From Helicobacter sp. (GTDB lineage: Bacteria; Campylobacterota; Campylobacteria; Campylobacterales; Helicobacteraceae): DNA of 20,921 nucleotides. The position numbers were made by a program, and so were the translations under genes. Positions 1-6,421 of this stretch are shown here, one piece after another. The stretch spans positions 1 to 20,921 of the forward strand of contig JAAVGZ010000064.1 of the NCBI GenBank assembly GCA_014799985.1, written 5' to 3'. The notes beneath the pieces were generated by a model that ran no database searches, had not been told where the DNA came from, and saw only the letters and a program-made list of their open reading frames with translations. How positions within the stretch are numbered: the stretch's first letter is position 1; each line of letters begins with the position of its first letter.

Positions 1-57
1 AAAGCGGCGCTGTGCTGTGGCTTCGCCATAGCTTTGCGCACGCTTTTTCTGGGGATT
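1..57 (+). repeat. Hairpin-forming dispersed repeat, left copy
   Basis: This copy matches the reverse complement of 20703-20759 at 55 of 57 positions (differences at 17 and 40). It folds into one long imperfect hairpin: 1-6 pairs with 41-46, 7-10 with 36-39, and 14-21 with 25-32 around a TTC loop. The stem is followed by a T-run (CTTTTTCT), so on the plus strand it resembles an intrinsic terminator as well as a REP-like element. The G at 17 differs from the other copy but still allows a G-U pair, so the fold is kept. It begins at the window edge and may extend further left. Confidence 0.75.
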
Positions 58-126
58 CTTAGATTTTATTGTCATTGAGAGGCAATAGCTAAAGCAAGCA
101 ACCGTGTCAAGCGTTCAAAGACGTTT

Positions 127-367
127 GATTGCCGCGCGTCCTAACGGACGCTCGCAATGACACAAAATAGCGCATGCAAAAATTTCCATTGTCATATTGA
201 GCATAAGCGAAACATCTTGTCATTGCGAGCGAGCAAAGCGAGCGTGGCAATCAACGATACAGGGCAACCAAACACGGTAGATTGCCACGAAGCTAACGCC
301 TCTCGCAATGACCCACCCCCTAGCCCCCTCCGCAAGGGAGGGGGAAAGTTGGGGGGCTCGCAATGAC
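127..367. repeat. Cluster of palindromic repeats ending in GCAATGAC
   Basis: Several related units share the ends GTCATTGCGAG and TGGCAATC. A forward unit lies at 218-253 and inverted units at 127-162 and 279-312. Positions 218-253 and 279-312 face each other as an inverted pair. A further unit at 312-367 carries a G/C-rich hairpin (324-331 with 337-344, loop GCAAG) and ends again in CTCGCAATGAC. Degenerate traces occur at 69-86 and 491-499. No protein is encoded: the small open frame at 157-366 is built entirely of repeat sequence. This looks like a nested pile-up of small non-autonomous palindromic elements, but no transposase is visible nearby. Confidence 0.65.
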
Positions 368-375
368 AAAATAGC

Positions 376-554
376 TAGAATCACGCGGGATTCTAAAGTA
401 TAAATACCTTGCGCCCCGCGGCGAGAAGCGGCGATTAAAGACTACGGAACGAAGTGGAGCAGGCATTATCGCGTAACTTTAGGGAGCACGAGCAATGACT
501 TGCCCGTGCGACAGCAAAAGGCTTTAGTCTTTTGTAATTCCAAATGGTGCGCAC
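376..554. other. Gene-free stretch with hairpins after the DUF3943 gene
   Basis: No gene is supported here. Visible structures are an inverted repeat TAGAATC/GATTCTA (376-395), a hairpin at 486-509 (GCACG and GCAA pairing with TTGC and CGTGC around a TGAC loop), a CAAAAG/CTTTTG hairpin near 510-530, and a perfect 10-base palindrome GGTGCGCACC at 546-555 touching the DUF3943 stop codon. Any of these could help end the minus-strand arsR-arsS-hemB-DUF3943 transcript, but none has a convincing U-tract. Confidence 0.4.
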
Positions 555-1304
555 CTAAAACCTCACCAGCAGCGCGAGGCTCGCGCCGCCCTTGTCGTTG
601 GGGACAATGCAGCTTGTCGTTTGCTGCTTGTTGTGGATTCCGAGCAGCTCGGCGAGCCCCCAACGTTGCATCGCAACGCCAAGCGGGTCCATCGCAATCA
701 GCATCGCCTCGCCCAAAATGCGCGAGCCGAGCACGGTGCGTTGGTTTGCCTCTATCGCGAGCGAGCCGCGATAGAAAAGCTCGCCAAAAATCGAGCCAAT
801 CGCGGGCGTGATGACCAAATCCTGCCAGCTCGGGATTTCGGCAAACGACTCGATGCCATATTCCCAAAAAAACGCCGAGGCGACAAAGCTAAAGAGCACC
901 GATTCTGCCCATGAATACCCAGCCACGCGCGGCTGCATATAATACACCGCGCCCCAATAGGGGTGTGTTACCCAATTCAAAAACAAATCATCATTATCCA
1001 CGACAGGTCCGCTGCGCACGCGCTCTTTCCAGCGGTCGCCCAGCCCTGCGATGTCGCTTAGCTCTTTTCTGTCCCACCCCGTGAAGTTTGAGGGCAAGAA
1101 ATAGAAAATGCCCGTTACGGCGAGCGAGCCAGCGAACATCACCGCTGTGCTGCCGAGCACGTATCTCGCGCCATTGTCGGGGACATAGGCAGGGACGGGA
1201 TTTGGCTGCTCGTTGAGCTCATAGAAGCTCGGCGGCTCGTGCGTTTGTGCGCTTGCGAGGCAGAAAATCGCCCAAAAGGCAATGCAAAGTTTCCAAATTT
1301 TCAC
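555..1304 (-). CDS. DUF3943-like exported/membrane protein
   Basis: The 249-residue protein begins with a hydrophobic signal peptide whose likely cleavage follows ASA (around residue 19), so it probably acts in the envelope. Residues about 109-180 hold the recognisable core: NWVTHPYWGAVYY, then an aromatic, hydrophobic stretch with SFVASAFFWEYGIE and IPSWQDLVITP. This pattern is typical of the DUF3943 family, whose function is unknown. A second hydrophobic segment lies near residues 47-70. The start is GTG, giving a 4-base GTGA overlap with the hemB stop, so it is probably translationally coupled to hemB as the last gene of the arsR-arsS-hemB unit. The family name rests on recall; no reaction can be proposed. 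Confidence 0.7.
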   Translation of the reverse strand: MKIWKLCIAFWAIFCLASAQTHEPPSFYELNEQPNPVPAYVPDNGARYVLGSTAVMFAGSLAVTGIFYFLPSNFTGWDRKELSDIAGLGDRWKERVRSGPVVDNDDLFLNWVTHPYWGAVYYMQPRVAGYSWAESVLFSFVASAFFWEYGIESFAEIPSWQDLVITPAIGSIFGELFYRGSLAIEANQRTVLGSRILGEAMLIAMDPLGVAMQRWGLAELLGIHNKQQTTSCIVPNDKGGASLALLVRF

Positions 1305-2269
1305 ACAAGCCCCCGCTCGAAGAGTTCTTTGGTATGGTAGCTGATGATGAGGTCTGCGCCCGCGCGCTTGAAGCCAATCATCGTCTCGAGCAGAATCCTG
1401 TCATAATCGACAACGCCCGCATCACCCGCGAGCTTGAGCATGCTGTATTCACCACTGACATTATACACGGCAAGCGGCAAAAGCGACTTCTCGCGAATGT
1501 CGCGCACGATGTCGAGATAGGCGAGCGCGGGCTTGACCATCAGAATGTCGGCATTCTCGCGCTCATCGTTCAGGCTCTCGAGAATCGCCTCGTTGCGGTT
1601 GGCGGGATTCTGCTGGTAGCTCTTGCGGTCGCCGCTTTGGGGGGTCGATTGCGCCACATCGCGAAAGGGTCCATAGTAGGCGCTCGCAAACTTGGTCGAG
1701 TAGCTCATGATGGGCAGATTGTAGAATCCATGCGTGTCGAGCACCTCACGCATTGCAGAAATCATGCCATCGAGCATGCCGCTTGGCGCGAGCATGTCAG
1801 CGCCCGCGCGCGCGAGGCAGAGGCTCTGTTTTTGCAAAATCTCGAGCGTGAGGTCGTTGTCGAGGATTCCATTAGAATCGAGGATTCCGCAGTGCCCGTG
1901 GTCGGTGTATTCACAAAAGCACACATCGGCGATAACGAGCAAGTCCGTGCCAAAGGCGCTCTTGAGCTCGCGGATTGCGCGCGCGATGATGCCATTGTCG
2001 CTTAGTGCATCGCTGCCGATGCTGTCCTTTGACTTCGGGATTCCAAACAGCAGAATCGAGCGAATGCCAAGCATCAGCAAGCGCTTGCATTCCTCGAGCA
2101 ACGAATCGATGCTAAGCTGGAACACATCGGGCATAGACGGGACGGGGTTGCGCAAGTTGCTGCCCTCGATGACAAAGAGGGGATAGATGAAATCGCGTTT
2201 GTCAAGACGCGTTTGGGTGAGCGCTTCGCGCAACACGGGGTGAATGCGCAATGGGCGGTAACGTTTCAT
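1301..2269 (-). CDS. hemB: Delta-aminolevulinic acid dehydratase (porphobilinogen synthase)
   Basis: The enzyme condenses two 5-aminolevulinate molecules to porphobilinogen, an early cytoplasmic step of haem synthesis. The 322-residue length is normal. The Schiff-base lysine lies in LMVKPALAYLDIV (about Lys246), and a second active-site lysine in YSTKFASAYYGPF (about Lys193). The cysteine-rich metal site DVCFCEYTDHGHCG (Cys117, Cys119, Cys127) points to a zinc-dependent type. The ATG is preceded by AAAGGAG at good spacing. It starts 16 bases after the arsS-like kinase and overlaps the DUF3943 start, matching the HP0163-HP0166 arrangement in H. pylori. Haem synthesis may therefore be co-transcribed with acid-response regulators. 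Confidence 0.96.
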   Translation of the reverse strand: MKRYRPLRIHPVLREALTQTRLDKRDFIYPLFVIEGSNLRNPVPSMPDVFQLSIDSLLEECKRLLMLGIRSILLFGIPKSKDSIGSDALSDNGIIARAIRELKSAFGTDLLVIADVCFCEYTDHGHCGILDSNGILDNDLTLEILQKQSLCLARAGADMLAPSGMLDGMISAMREVLDTHGFYNLPIMSYSTKFASAYYGPFRDVAQSTPQSGDRKSYQQNPANRNEAILESLNDERENADILMVKPALAYLDIVRDIREKSLLPLAVYNVSGEYSMLKLAGDAGVVDYDRILLETMIGFKRAGADLIISYHTKELFERGLV

Positions 2270-2285
2270 TGGGTTCTCCTTTATT

Positions 2286-3524
2286 TTAGGTTTCGTTGTT
2301 TAGAATCGCACCTTTGATGCGAAAGATATGGTAGCCTTCTTCATACGCATAGAGCAGCTGCAAGCCCTGCCGCTCAATCGTGTTTTTGATGATATACAGC
2401 CCCAAGCCAAGCCCCTTTGACTGCGGATTCTTATCGTTTTTGAAAAACGGCAAGAAATATTCCTCTATCGGGCGCGGAAAGGGCTGCGCAAGGTTTTTAA
2501 CAGCGATTTGGTCTTCTTCGATTTGAATGATGACTTTGCCATGCGTCTTGTATTTGAGCGCGTTATCAATCAGGTTTTTGATAGCGAGGCAAAAGATGTC
2601 GAAATCGACATAGACATCGACAGAAACATCGGGGCAATCGATAGGAAAATCGCGCGTTGTCGTGTCGATGAGCAGGTTTTCAAAGACGCGCTGCAGAATC
2701 TGCGCGAACGGATAGGTGTCTTTTGAGAGATGATAGTTGTTCGAGCTCATTTCTTCGATTTTGGCAAAATCGTCAATCAGGTGATTGAGCCGCTTGAAAA
2801 CCGAGATGAGCCGCTGTTGCTGGATTGTGTTCTCAATCATCTCCGCCACGATTCTGCCTTTGGTAATCGGCGTTTTGAGCTCATGCATGATGGCGCGCAA
2901 GAAGAGCTGGCGCGATTGGTTGAGCGATTCGATTTTGCGAAACGCGTTGTCGAACTCGAGCGAGAGCTCGCCGATTTCGTCATTTTGTGCGACAATGCAT
3001 GACGCGTTGATGTGGTCTTGGTCGAAATGCTGCACGGCTTTGCGTAGGCTGCGCAACGGAATGAGCGCCTTGATGATGAGAATATAGAGAAAAAGCATGG
3101 CGCAAAACGCGACAAATGTGAGAATGTAGGAATTGTGCAACGATTCACGGAAGGAATCGCGATAGAGCGTGATTTTTTGCGGGGTTTGAACGAGGATATA
3201 GACGATGTCGTTATCATGCAAGAATTTCGCCGTGATGCCGTTGAAATCGGGGTTGAGCTCGGCGAGGAGGTCTTGCTGAATCTTTGGGTTGTTGACAATC
3301 TTGAAATTGAGCTCTTTGAGGTATTCTTCAATCAGGGCGATGTCGCCGCCATAGCGGATAATTTGGTTGATTGTGATAATGAATTGGTTGTATTTGCGTT
3401 GCAGCTCGAGATGTTCGTTGGTGGTTTGCGTTTGGATAGAATAAAACGAAAACGCGCCCAATCCCACAAGCGCAAAGGCAAACAGGATTGTAACCTTTGT
3501 GAATATGGAATTGTACCATTTCAT
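2286..3524 (-). CDS. arsS: Sensor histidine kinase, ArsS-like
   Basis: This 412-residue inner-membrane kinase has transmembrane segments at about 8-28 and 132-152 enclosing a periplasmic sensor of roughly 100 residues, then a HAMP-like linker (about 152-205). The dimerisation domain has the phospho-acceptor His214 in IMHELKTPITK. The ATPase domain has the N-box (Asn317 and Asn321 in IKNLIDNALKY) and the G-box GLGLGLY (371-377). It follows the response regulator after 5 bases and precedes hemB, the arrangement of HP0165/HP0166 (ArsSR), which control acid-responsive genes in H. pylori. Histidines at 37, 103 and 130 lie in the sensor; sensor histidines are implicated in pH sensing in H. pylori ArsS, but their role here is inferred. 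The symbol rests on synteny and architecture. Confidence 0.88.
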   Translation of the reverse strand: MKWYNSIFTKVTILFAFALVGLGAFSFYSIQTQTTNEHLELQRKYNQFIITINQIIRYGGDIALIEEYLKELNFKIVNNPKIQQDLLAELNPDFNGITAKFLHDNDIVYILVQTPQKITLYRDSFRESLHNSYILTFVAFCAMLFLYILIIKALIPLRSLRKAVQHFDQDHINASCIVAQNDEIGELSLEFDNAFRKIESLNQSRQLFLRAIMHELKTPITKGRIVAEMIENTIQQQRLISVFKRLNHLIDDFAKIEEMSSNNYHLSKDTYPFAQILQRVFENLLIDTTTRDFPIDCPDVSVDVYVDFDIFCLAIKNLIDNALKYKTHGKVIIQIEEDQIAVKNLAQPFPRPIEEYFLPFFKNDKNPQSKGLGLGLYIIKNTIERQGLQLLYAYEEGYHIFRIKGAILNNET

Positions 3525-3529
3525 TCCGA

Positions 3530-4216
3530 CTATTTGTCTCCGTTGTTCAATCGATAGCCAATGCCTCGCACAGAAATGATGAATTTGGGGCTTTTGGGGT
3601 CTTCTTCAATCTTTGCGCGGAGTCGTCCGATGATGACATCGATGCTTTTGTTGGAACTTTCGGGGTTGATGGAGGGTGAGCTAAGCGAGATTTCCTCGCG
3701 CGAAATCGCCGCGCCATTGCGCTTGATGAGATGTGCGAGAATCTCGTATTCGGCGCGCGTGAGGTCGAGAAGCTCGCCGCGGTGGAAGATTTCCCGACTG
3801 CCCTCATGGAGCTCAAAGGGTTTGTTGGTGGCTGGTGGTGTGTTTTTGGGGACGCCATTGTAGCGCCGCAAAACGCTGTAAATGCGCGCAATGAGCTCTT
3901 TTGGGTCATAGGGTTTGGGGAGATAATCATCAGCACCAAACTCCAAGCCTTTGATTTTGTCATTGGTGTCGTTTCGTGCTGACGAGATGATGATTGGAAT
4001 GTTCTTGTTTTTGGCGACCCTCTTGCACACTTCGAGCCCATCGAGGTTGGGAAGCGTTAAATCTAAAAGGAGGAGGTCAAAATGATGAGTATTCAAGGCA
4101 CTCATGCCCGTGTAGGGCTCGTCATAGCTTGTTACAGAGATTCCGTGACTTTCGAGGTATTCGCTCAAAATCGCTGCAAGTTCCATGTCATCTTCTATCA
4201 TTAGAATCTTTAGCAT
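3530..4216 (-). CDS. arsR: OmpR-family response regulator, ArsR-like
   Basis: This 228-residue regulator has an N-terminal receiver domain (MLKILMIEDD, phospho-acceptor Asp52 in LLLLDLTLP, conserved Lys in YLPKPYDP) and a C-terminal winged-helix DNA-binding domain (about 130-226, ending VRGIGYRLNN). Asp52 matches the phosphorylated residue of H. pylori HP0166. The open frame extends upstream to 4264, but the ATG at 4216 is chosen because AAAGGA lies at proper spacing and the receiver domain starts exactly there. It is the first gene of the operon with the kinase, hemB and the DUF3943 gene. A consensus TTGACA box and an inverted repeat lie about 75-100 bases upstream. HP0166 is essential in H. 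pylori and partly independent of phosphorylation; whether that holds here is unknown. Confidence 0.92.
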   Translation of the reverse strand: MLKILMIEDDMELAAILSEYLESHGISVTSYDEPYTGMSALNTHHFDLLLLDLTLPNLDGLEVCKRVAKNKNIPIIISSARNDTNDKIKGLEFGADDYLPKPYDPKELIARIYSVLRRYNGVPKNTPPATNKPFELHEGSREIFHRGELLDLTRAEYEILAHLIKRNGAAISREEISLSSPSINPESSNKSIDVIIGRLRAKIEEDPKSPKFIISVRGIGYRLNNGDK

Positions 4217-4282
4217 AAGGGTCCTTTCCATAGCACCTAAGGAGGAGGCTTCGGCAATTTTCAAGAATCGGGTTGGTAGGGG

Positions 4283-4317
4283 TGTCAGATGACAATCGCA
4301 GTCTCAATGCATGTCAA
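4283..4317 (-). promoter_or_regulatory. Probable arsR promoter with overlapping inverted repeat
   Basis: On the minus strand a perfect TTGACA (4317-4312) is followed after 17 bases by TGTCAT (4294-4289), a 4/6 match to TATAAT. The -10 box lies inside a perfect inverted repeat, TGTCA-GA-TGACA (4283-4294), a plausible operator for autoregulation. A second inverted pair (4301-4315 and 4410-4424, 13 of 15 complementary) begins in the spacer. The leader to the ATG at 4216 would be about 65 bases. No binding consensus was available for comparison. Confidence 0.45.
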
Positions 4318-4344
4318 GGACCCATCTGCCTTAAAACGATTCAA

Positions 4345-4579
4345 ATTTTAAAGAACAAAAGCTATAAGCCAAGCTCGTAGCTTTTTGTTGTTGGAGCCAT
4401 ACTGCTTTTGTCATGCATTGCGACATCAGCTACAAAAATGCGGACAACGCACAACATCAAACAGGCTGACCAACAGGGCAGAGGGGGTGTTGGGATTTGG
4501 GGGTGTTCCTCTGCCATGCTGGTCATAAAGAGGTTTGATTCTCTTATCTACACCTTCAGGTCTCCGTTCGGGTGAGATG
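4345..4579 (-). ncRNA. Candidate structured small RNA, family not recognised
   Basis: A gene-free stretch between the CiaD-like gene and arsR has its own apparent promoter and ends in a terminator-like hairpin, giving a transcript of about 235 bases. Its centre is a long rod: ATCAAAC pairs with GTTTGAT, TGACCA with TGGTCA and GGCAGAGG with CCTCTGCC (roughly 4458-4540). Near the 5' end a small hairpin CCG-AA-CGG is flanked by UCU/AGA. I compared it from memory with SRP RNA, RNase P RNA, tmRNA and 5S rRNA and found none of their signature segments. 6S RNA (also rod-like, about 180-200 bases) cannot be excluded. It could instead be a long leader with attenuator for arsR. Confidence 0.42.
4357..4385. 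terminator. Bidirectional intrinsic terminator-like hairpin
   Basis: AAAAGCTA (4357-4364) pairs perfectly with TAGCTTTT (4378-4385). On the minus strand the stem is followed by UUUUGUUCUUU, and on the plus strand by CTTTTTGTTGTTG, so it could end transcription in either direction. The A/U-rich stem is weak. On the minus strand it sits at the end of the candidate small RNA and before the arsR promoter. Confidence 0.5.
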
Positions 4580-4584
4580 GACGA

Positions 4585-4590
4585 ATTATA
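4585..4590 (-). promoter_or_regulatory. Consensus -10 box (TATAAT) for the candidate small RNA
   Basis: A perfect TATAAT lies on the minus strand 41 bases after the CiaD-like stop codon, preceded by TTTGTGCTTT. No good -35 box is visible, which is usual for housekeeping promoters of this bacterial class, where an A/T-rich periodic upstream region replaces it. Predicted transcription would begin at about 4577-4579. Confidence 0.5.
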
Positions 4591-4631
4591 AAAGCACAAA
4601 GTAAACGTTAGGTAATCCAATGGCAACAAAT

Positions 4632-5093
4632 CTATTTTTTGCTCTCCAAGCGCTCATCAATCAGCGAGAGCTGCCACTCGAAAAAGTTCAGAATCAAGTC
4701 AATCTTCGCCTCTGCTGCGCGGTTGTTGGGCGATTGCATGCCCTCAAACATCACCAAGATTCTCTCGCGCAAGCCCTCGAGAAAGCGCCTGTCGCTGTCG
4801 ATGTTTTCGTCCGAGCGCGCCTCTTGCGCACGCATGGGCGCATGCTGCTCGCCTAGATTCATGCTCTCTTGCGCCATTGGCATGAGCGGCGGCTCTTTTT
4901 TAATCATCGATTCAAGCACCTCGTTTGCGTCTAGCTCCACGCTCGAAAGGTTGTGCAATTGCGGCGGCTCGATGTGTCGATTCTCGTTTGGCGCTTCGTC
5001 AATCTCTCCAATCTCCTCTGCCTTAATCACACTGCTAGGCGCGTCTTCTTGCATTTCTGCAAGCGTTGAGAGTATCGCTTCTTTTAGTTCCAT
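4632..5093 (-). CDS. CiaD-like domain protein
   Basis: This acidic protein of 153 residues (from the ATG at 5093) has a variable, probably disordered middle and a conserved-looking C-terminus. The C-terminal segment, RRFLEGLRERILVMFEGMQ through DLILNFFEWQLSLIDERLE, is helical and resembles the C-terminal domain of Campylobacter CiaD (Cj0788) and its relatives in Helicobacter. CiaD is described in C. jejuni as a secreted effector promoting host-cell invasion. Most homologues are unstudied, so an effector role here is speculation. The ATG lies inside the last codons of the TPR gene (10-base overlap). An upstream GTG at 5108 is possible but has no spaced ribosome-binding site. It is the last gene of the leuD-leuB-TPR operon. 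Confidence 0.6.
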   Translation of the reverse strand: MELKEAILSTLAEMQEDAPSSVIKAEEIGEIDEAPNENRHIEPPQLHNLSSVELDANEVLESMIKKEPPLMPMAQESMNLGEQHAPMRAQEARSDENIDSDRRFLEGLRERILVMFEGMQSPNNRAAEAKIDLILNFFEWQLSLIDERLESKK

Positions 5094-5347
5094 AGCTTCA
5101 CTAACCACCTTTCAAACTCGTTAAATTCCACTTCTGTGTCCATTTTGATGAAAAAATCTTTCATCTCTTCGTTGACATTTTTGAACTCTTGGCGAATGCC
5201 CGAAAGCCGCCGTATCGCGATTTTCGCCTCTTGGTTGTTCGCGTCTCGCTTTAGGACATCTTTATAAATCTCGAGCGCCTCATTCTTGCGCCCTTGCAGC
5301 TCATAGATAGAGGCGAGCGTAACCGTTGTCGGCGCTTTGGCACTCAT
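5084..5347 (-). CDS. Small tetratricopeptide-repeat protein
   Basis: This is an 87-residue cytoplasmic protein without signal peptide or membrane segment. Residues about 8-42 form one TPR-like helical pair (TLASIYELQGRKNEALEIYKDVLKRDANNQEA); the rest is charged and helical. One TPR unit suggests a small protein-binding adaptor. Its ATG directly follows the leuB TAG without a gap, and AAGGAG lies within the end of leuB. The CiaD-like gene starts inside its last codons. A small hypothetical gene also precedes Cj0788 in C. jejuni as I recall, so the pair may be an old unit whose partners bind each other. Confidence 0.75.
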   Translation of the reverse strand: MSAKAPTTVTLASIYELQGRKNEALEIYKDVLKRDANNQEAKIAIRRLSGIRQEFKNVNEEMKDFFIKMDTEVEFNEFERWLVKLWN

Positions 5348-6421
5348 CTATTCTCCTTTGGAGACAAGGTCGGCAATCAGGCTTCCCATATCATCGGTCG
5401 AGCATAGATTCTTCGCGCCAAAAGACGCGATGTCAGGCGTGCGGTAGCCCTGCTTGAGCGCCTTGATAATCGCATTTTCAATCGATTTCGCGGCTTCTTC
5501 TTGCCCAAACGAATGCCGCAACATCATCGCCGCGCTCGCGATTGTCGCGATGGGGTTGGCGATTCCTTGTTTGGCGATGTCGGGCGCTGAACCATGAATG
5601 GGCTCATAGAGCGCCACTTGGCTGCCGAGCGAGGCAGAGGGCAGAAGCCCAATCGAGCCGCTCAACATGCTCGCTTCATCGCTCAAGATGTCGCCAAACA
5701 GGTTGCCCGTTACAATCACATCGAATTGCTTGGGGTTGCGAATGAGCTGCATCGCGGCGTTGTCGACATACATGTGCGTGAGGCTCACATCGGGGTATTC
5801 CTTCGCAAGCGCGCTGACTTCCTCGCGCCACATCTGGCTGACCTCGAGCACGTTTGCCTTGTCGATGCTGCACACGCGCTTCTTGCGCCCCATTGCAATC
5901 TCAAACGCAATCTTCGCCACGCGGCGCACCTCTTCGCGCGTGTAAATCATCGTGTTGAACGCCCTGTTTTCCTCTTTGGCGCGCGGCTGCCCGAAGTAGA
6001 TTCCGCCTGTGAGCTCGCGCACGACCATGATGTCTGTGCCGCTAATCACCTCGGGCTTGAGCGTGCTCGCGCCGATGAGCTCGTCATACACGACAGCAGG
6101 GCGCAGGTTTGCATACACATCAAGCGCCTTGCGCAAGCCCAAGAGCCCCGCCTCGGGGCGCAGATGGGATTCTAAAGAATCCCATTTCTCGCCGCCAACA
6201 GCGCCGAGCAAGACGGCTTGGGATTGCATGCAGCCCTTGAGCGTGTCGTCAGGCAGCGGCACGCCAACGCGGTCAATCGCCGCGCCGCCCAAGAGGTAGT
6301 CGTGATAATCGAGGGTGAAATGGTGCGCATACGCCACGGCGTCTAGCACTTTTTTGGCTTCATCAATGACTTCTGGACCGATTCCATCGCCCTTGATAAT
6401 GGCTACTTTATAGTTGGACAT
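5348..6421 (-). CDS. leuB: 3-isopropylmalate dehydrogenase
   Basis: LeuB oxidatively decarboxylates 3-isopropylmalate with NAD in leucine synthesis. The 357-residue protein has the usual fold markers: N-terminal KVAIIKGDGIGPEV, the RELTGGIYFG loop (about 135-144) and the family signature NLFGDILSDEASMLSGSIG (about 240-258). ATG at 6421 is preferred over a TTG one codon upstream because AGGAG sits 8 bases before it. The ATG overlaps the leuD stop by one base (TGATG), indicating coupling. A perfect 18-base palindrome GGGATTCTAAAGAATCCC interrupts the coding sequence near 6167-6184, encoding WDSLES of the KWDSLESHLRPE region, where families usually read KWDNLP. Confidence 0.96.
   Translation of the reverse strand: MSNYKVAIIKGDGIGPEVIDEAKKVLDAVAYAHHFTLDYHDYLLGGAAIDRVGVPLPDDTLKGCMQSQAVLLGAVGGEKWDSLESHLRPEAGLLGLRKALDVYANLRPAVVYDELIGASTLKPEVISGTDIMVVRELTGGIYFGQPRAKEENRAFNTMIYTREEVRRVAKIAFEIAMGRKKRVCSIDKANVLEVSQMWREEVSALAKEYPDVSLTHMYVDNAAMQLIRNPKQFDVIVTGNLFGDILSDEASMLSGSIGLLPSASLGSQVALYEPIHGSAPDIAKQGIANPIATIASAAMMLRHSFGQEEAAKSIENAIIKALKQGYRTPDIASFGAKNLCSTDDMGSLIADLVSKGE

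Noticed and set aside
157..366. 69-codon frame in the left repeat cluster
   Set aside because: It is built wholly of palindromic repeats and has no ribosome-binding site.
127..367. CRISPR array
   Set aside because: Repeat units differ in length, occur in both orientations and lack regular spacers; no cas genes are nearby.
1247..2005. 252-codon plus-strand frame opposite hemB
   Set aside because: hemB is unmistakable on the other strand and the frame resembles no protein family.
3530..4264. Longer response-regulator start at 4264 or 4231
   Set aside because: The extra residues precede the receiver domain, lie over the promoter-leader region and lack a ribosome-binding site, whereas 4216 has one.
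4300..4580. SRP RNA, RNase P RNA, tmRNA or 5S rRNA
   Set aside because: Recalled signatures (GGAA tetraloop region of SRP, GAGGAAAGUCC of RNase P, tmRNA tRNA-like ends, 5S loop sequences) were not found. The partial CCATCTC/CGAAC resemblance to 5S does not extend to its other helices.
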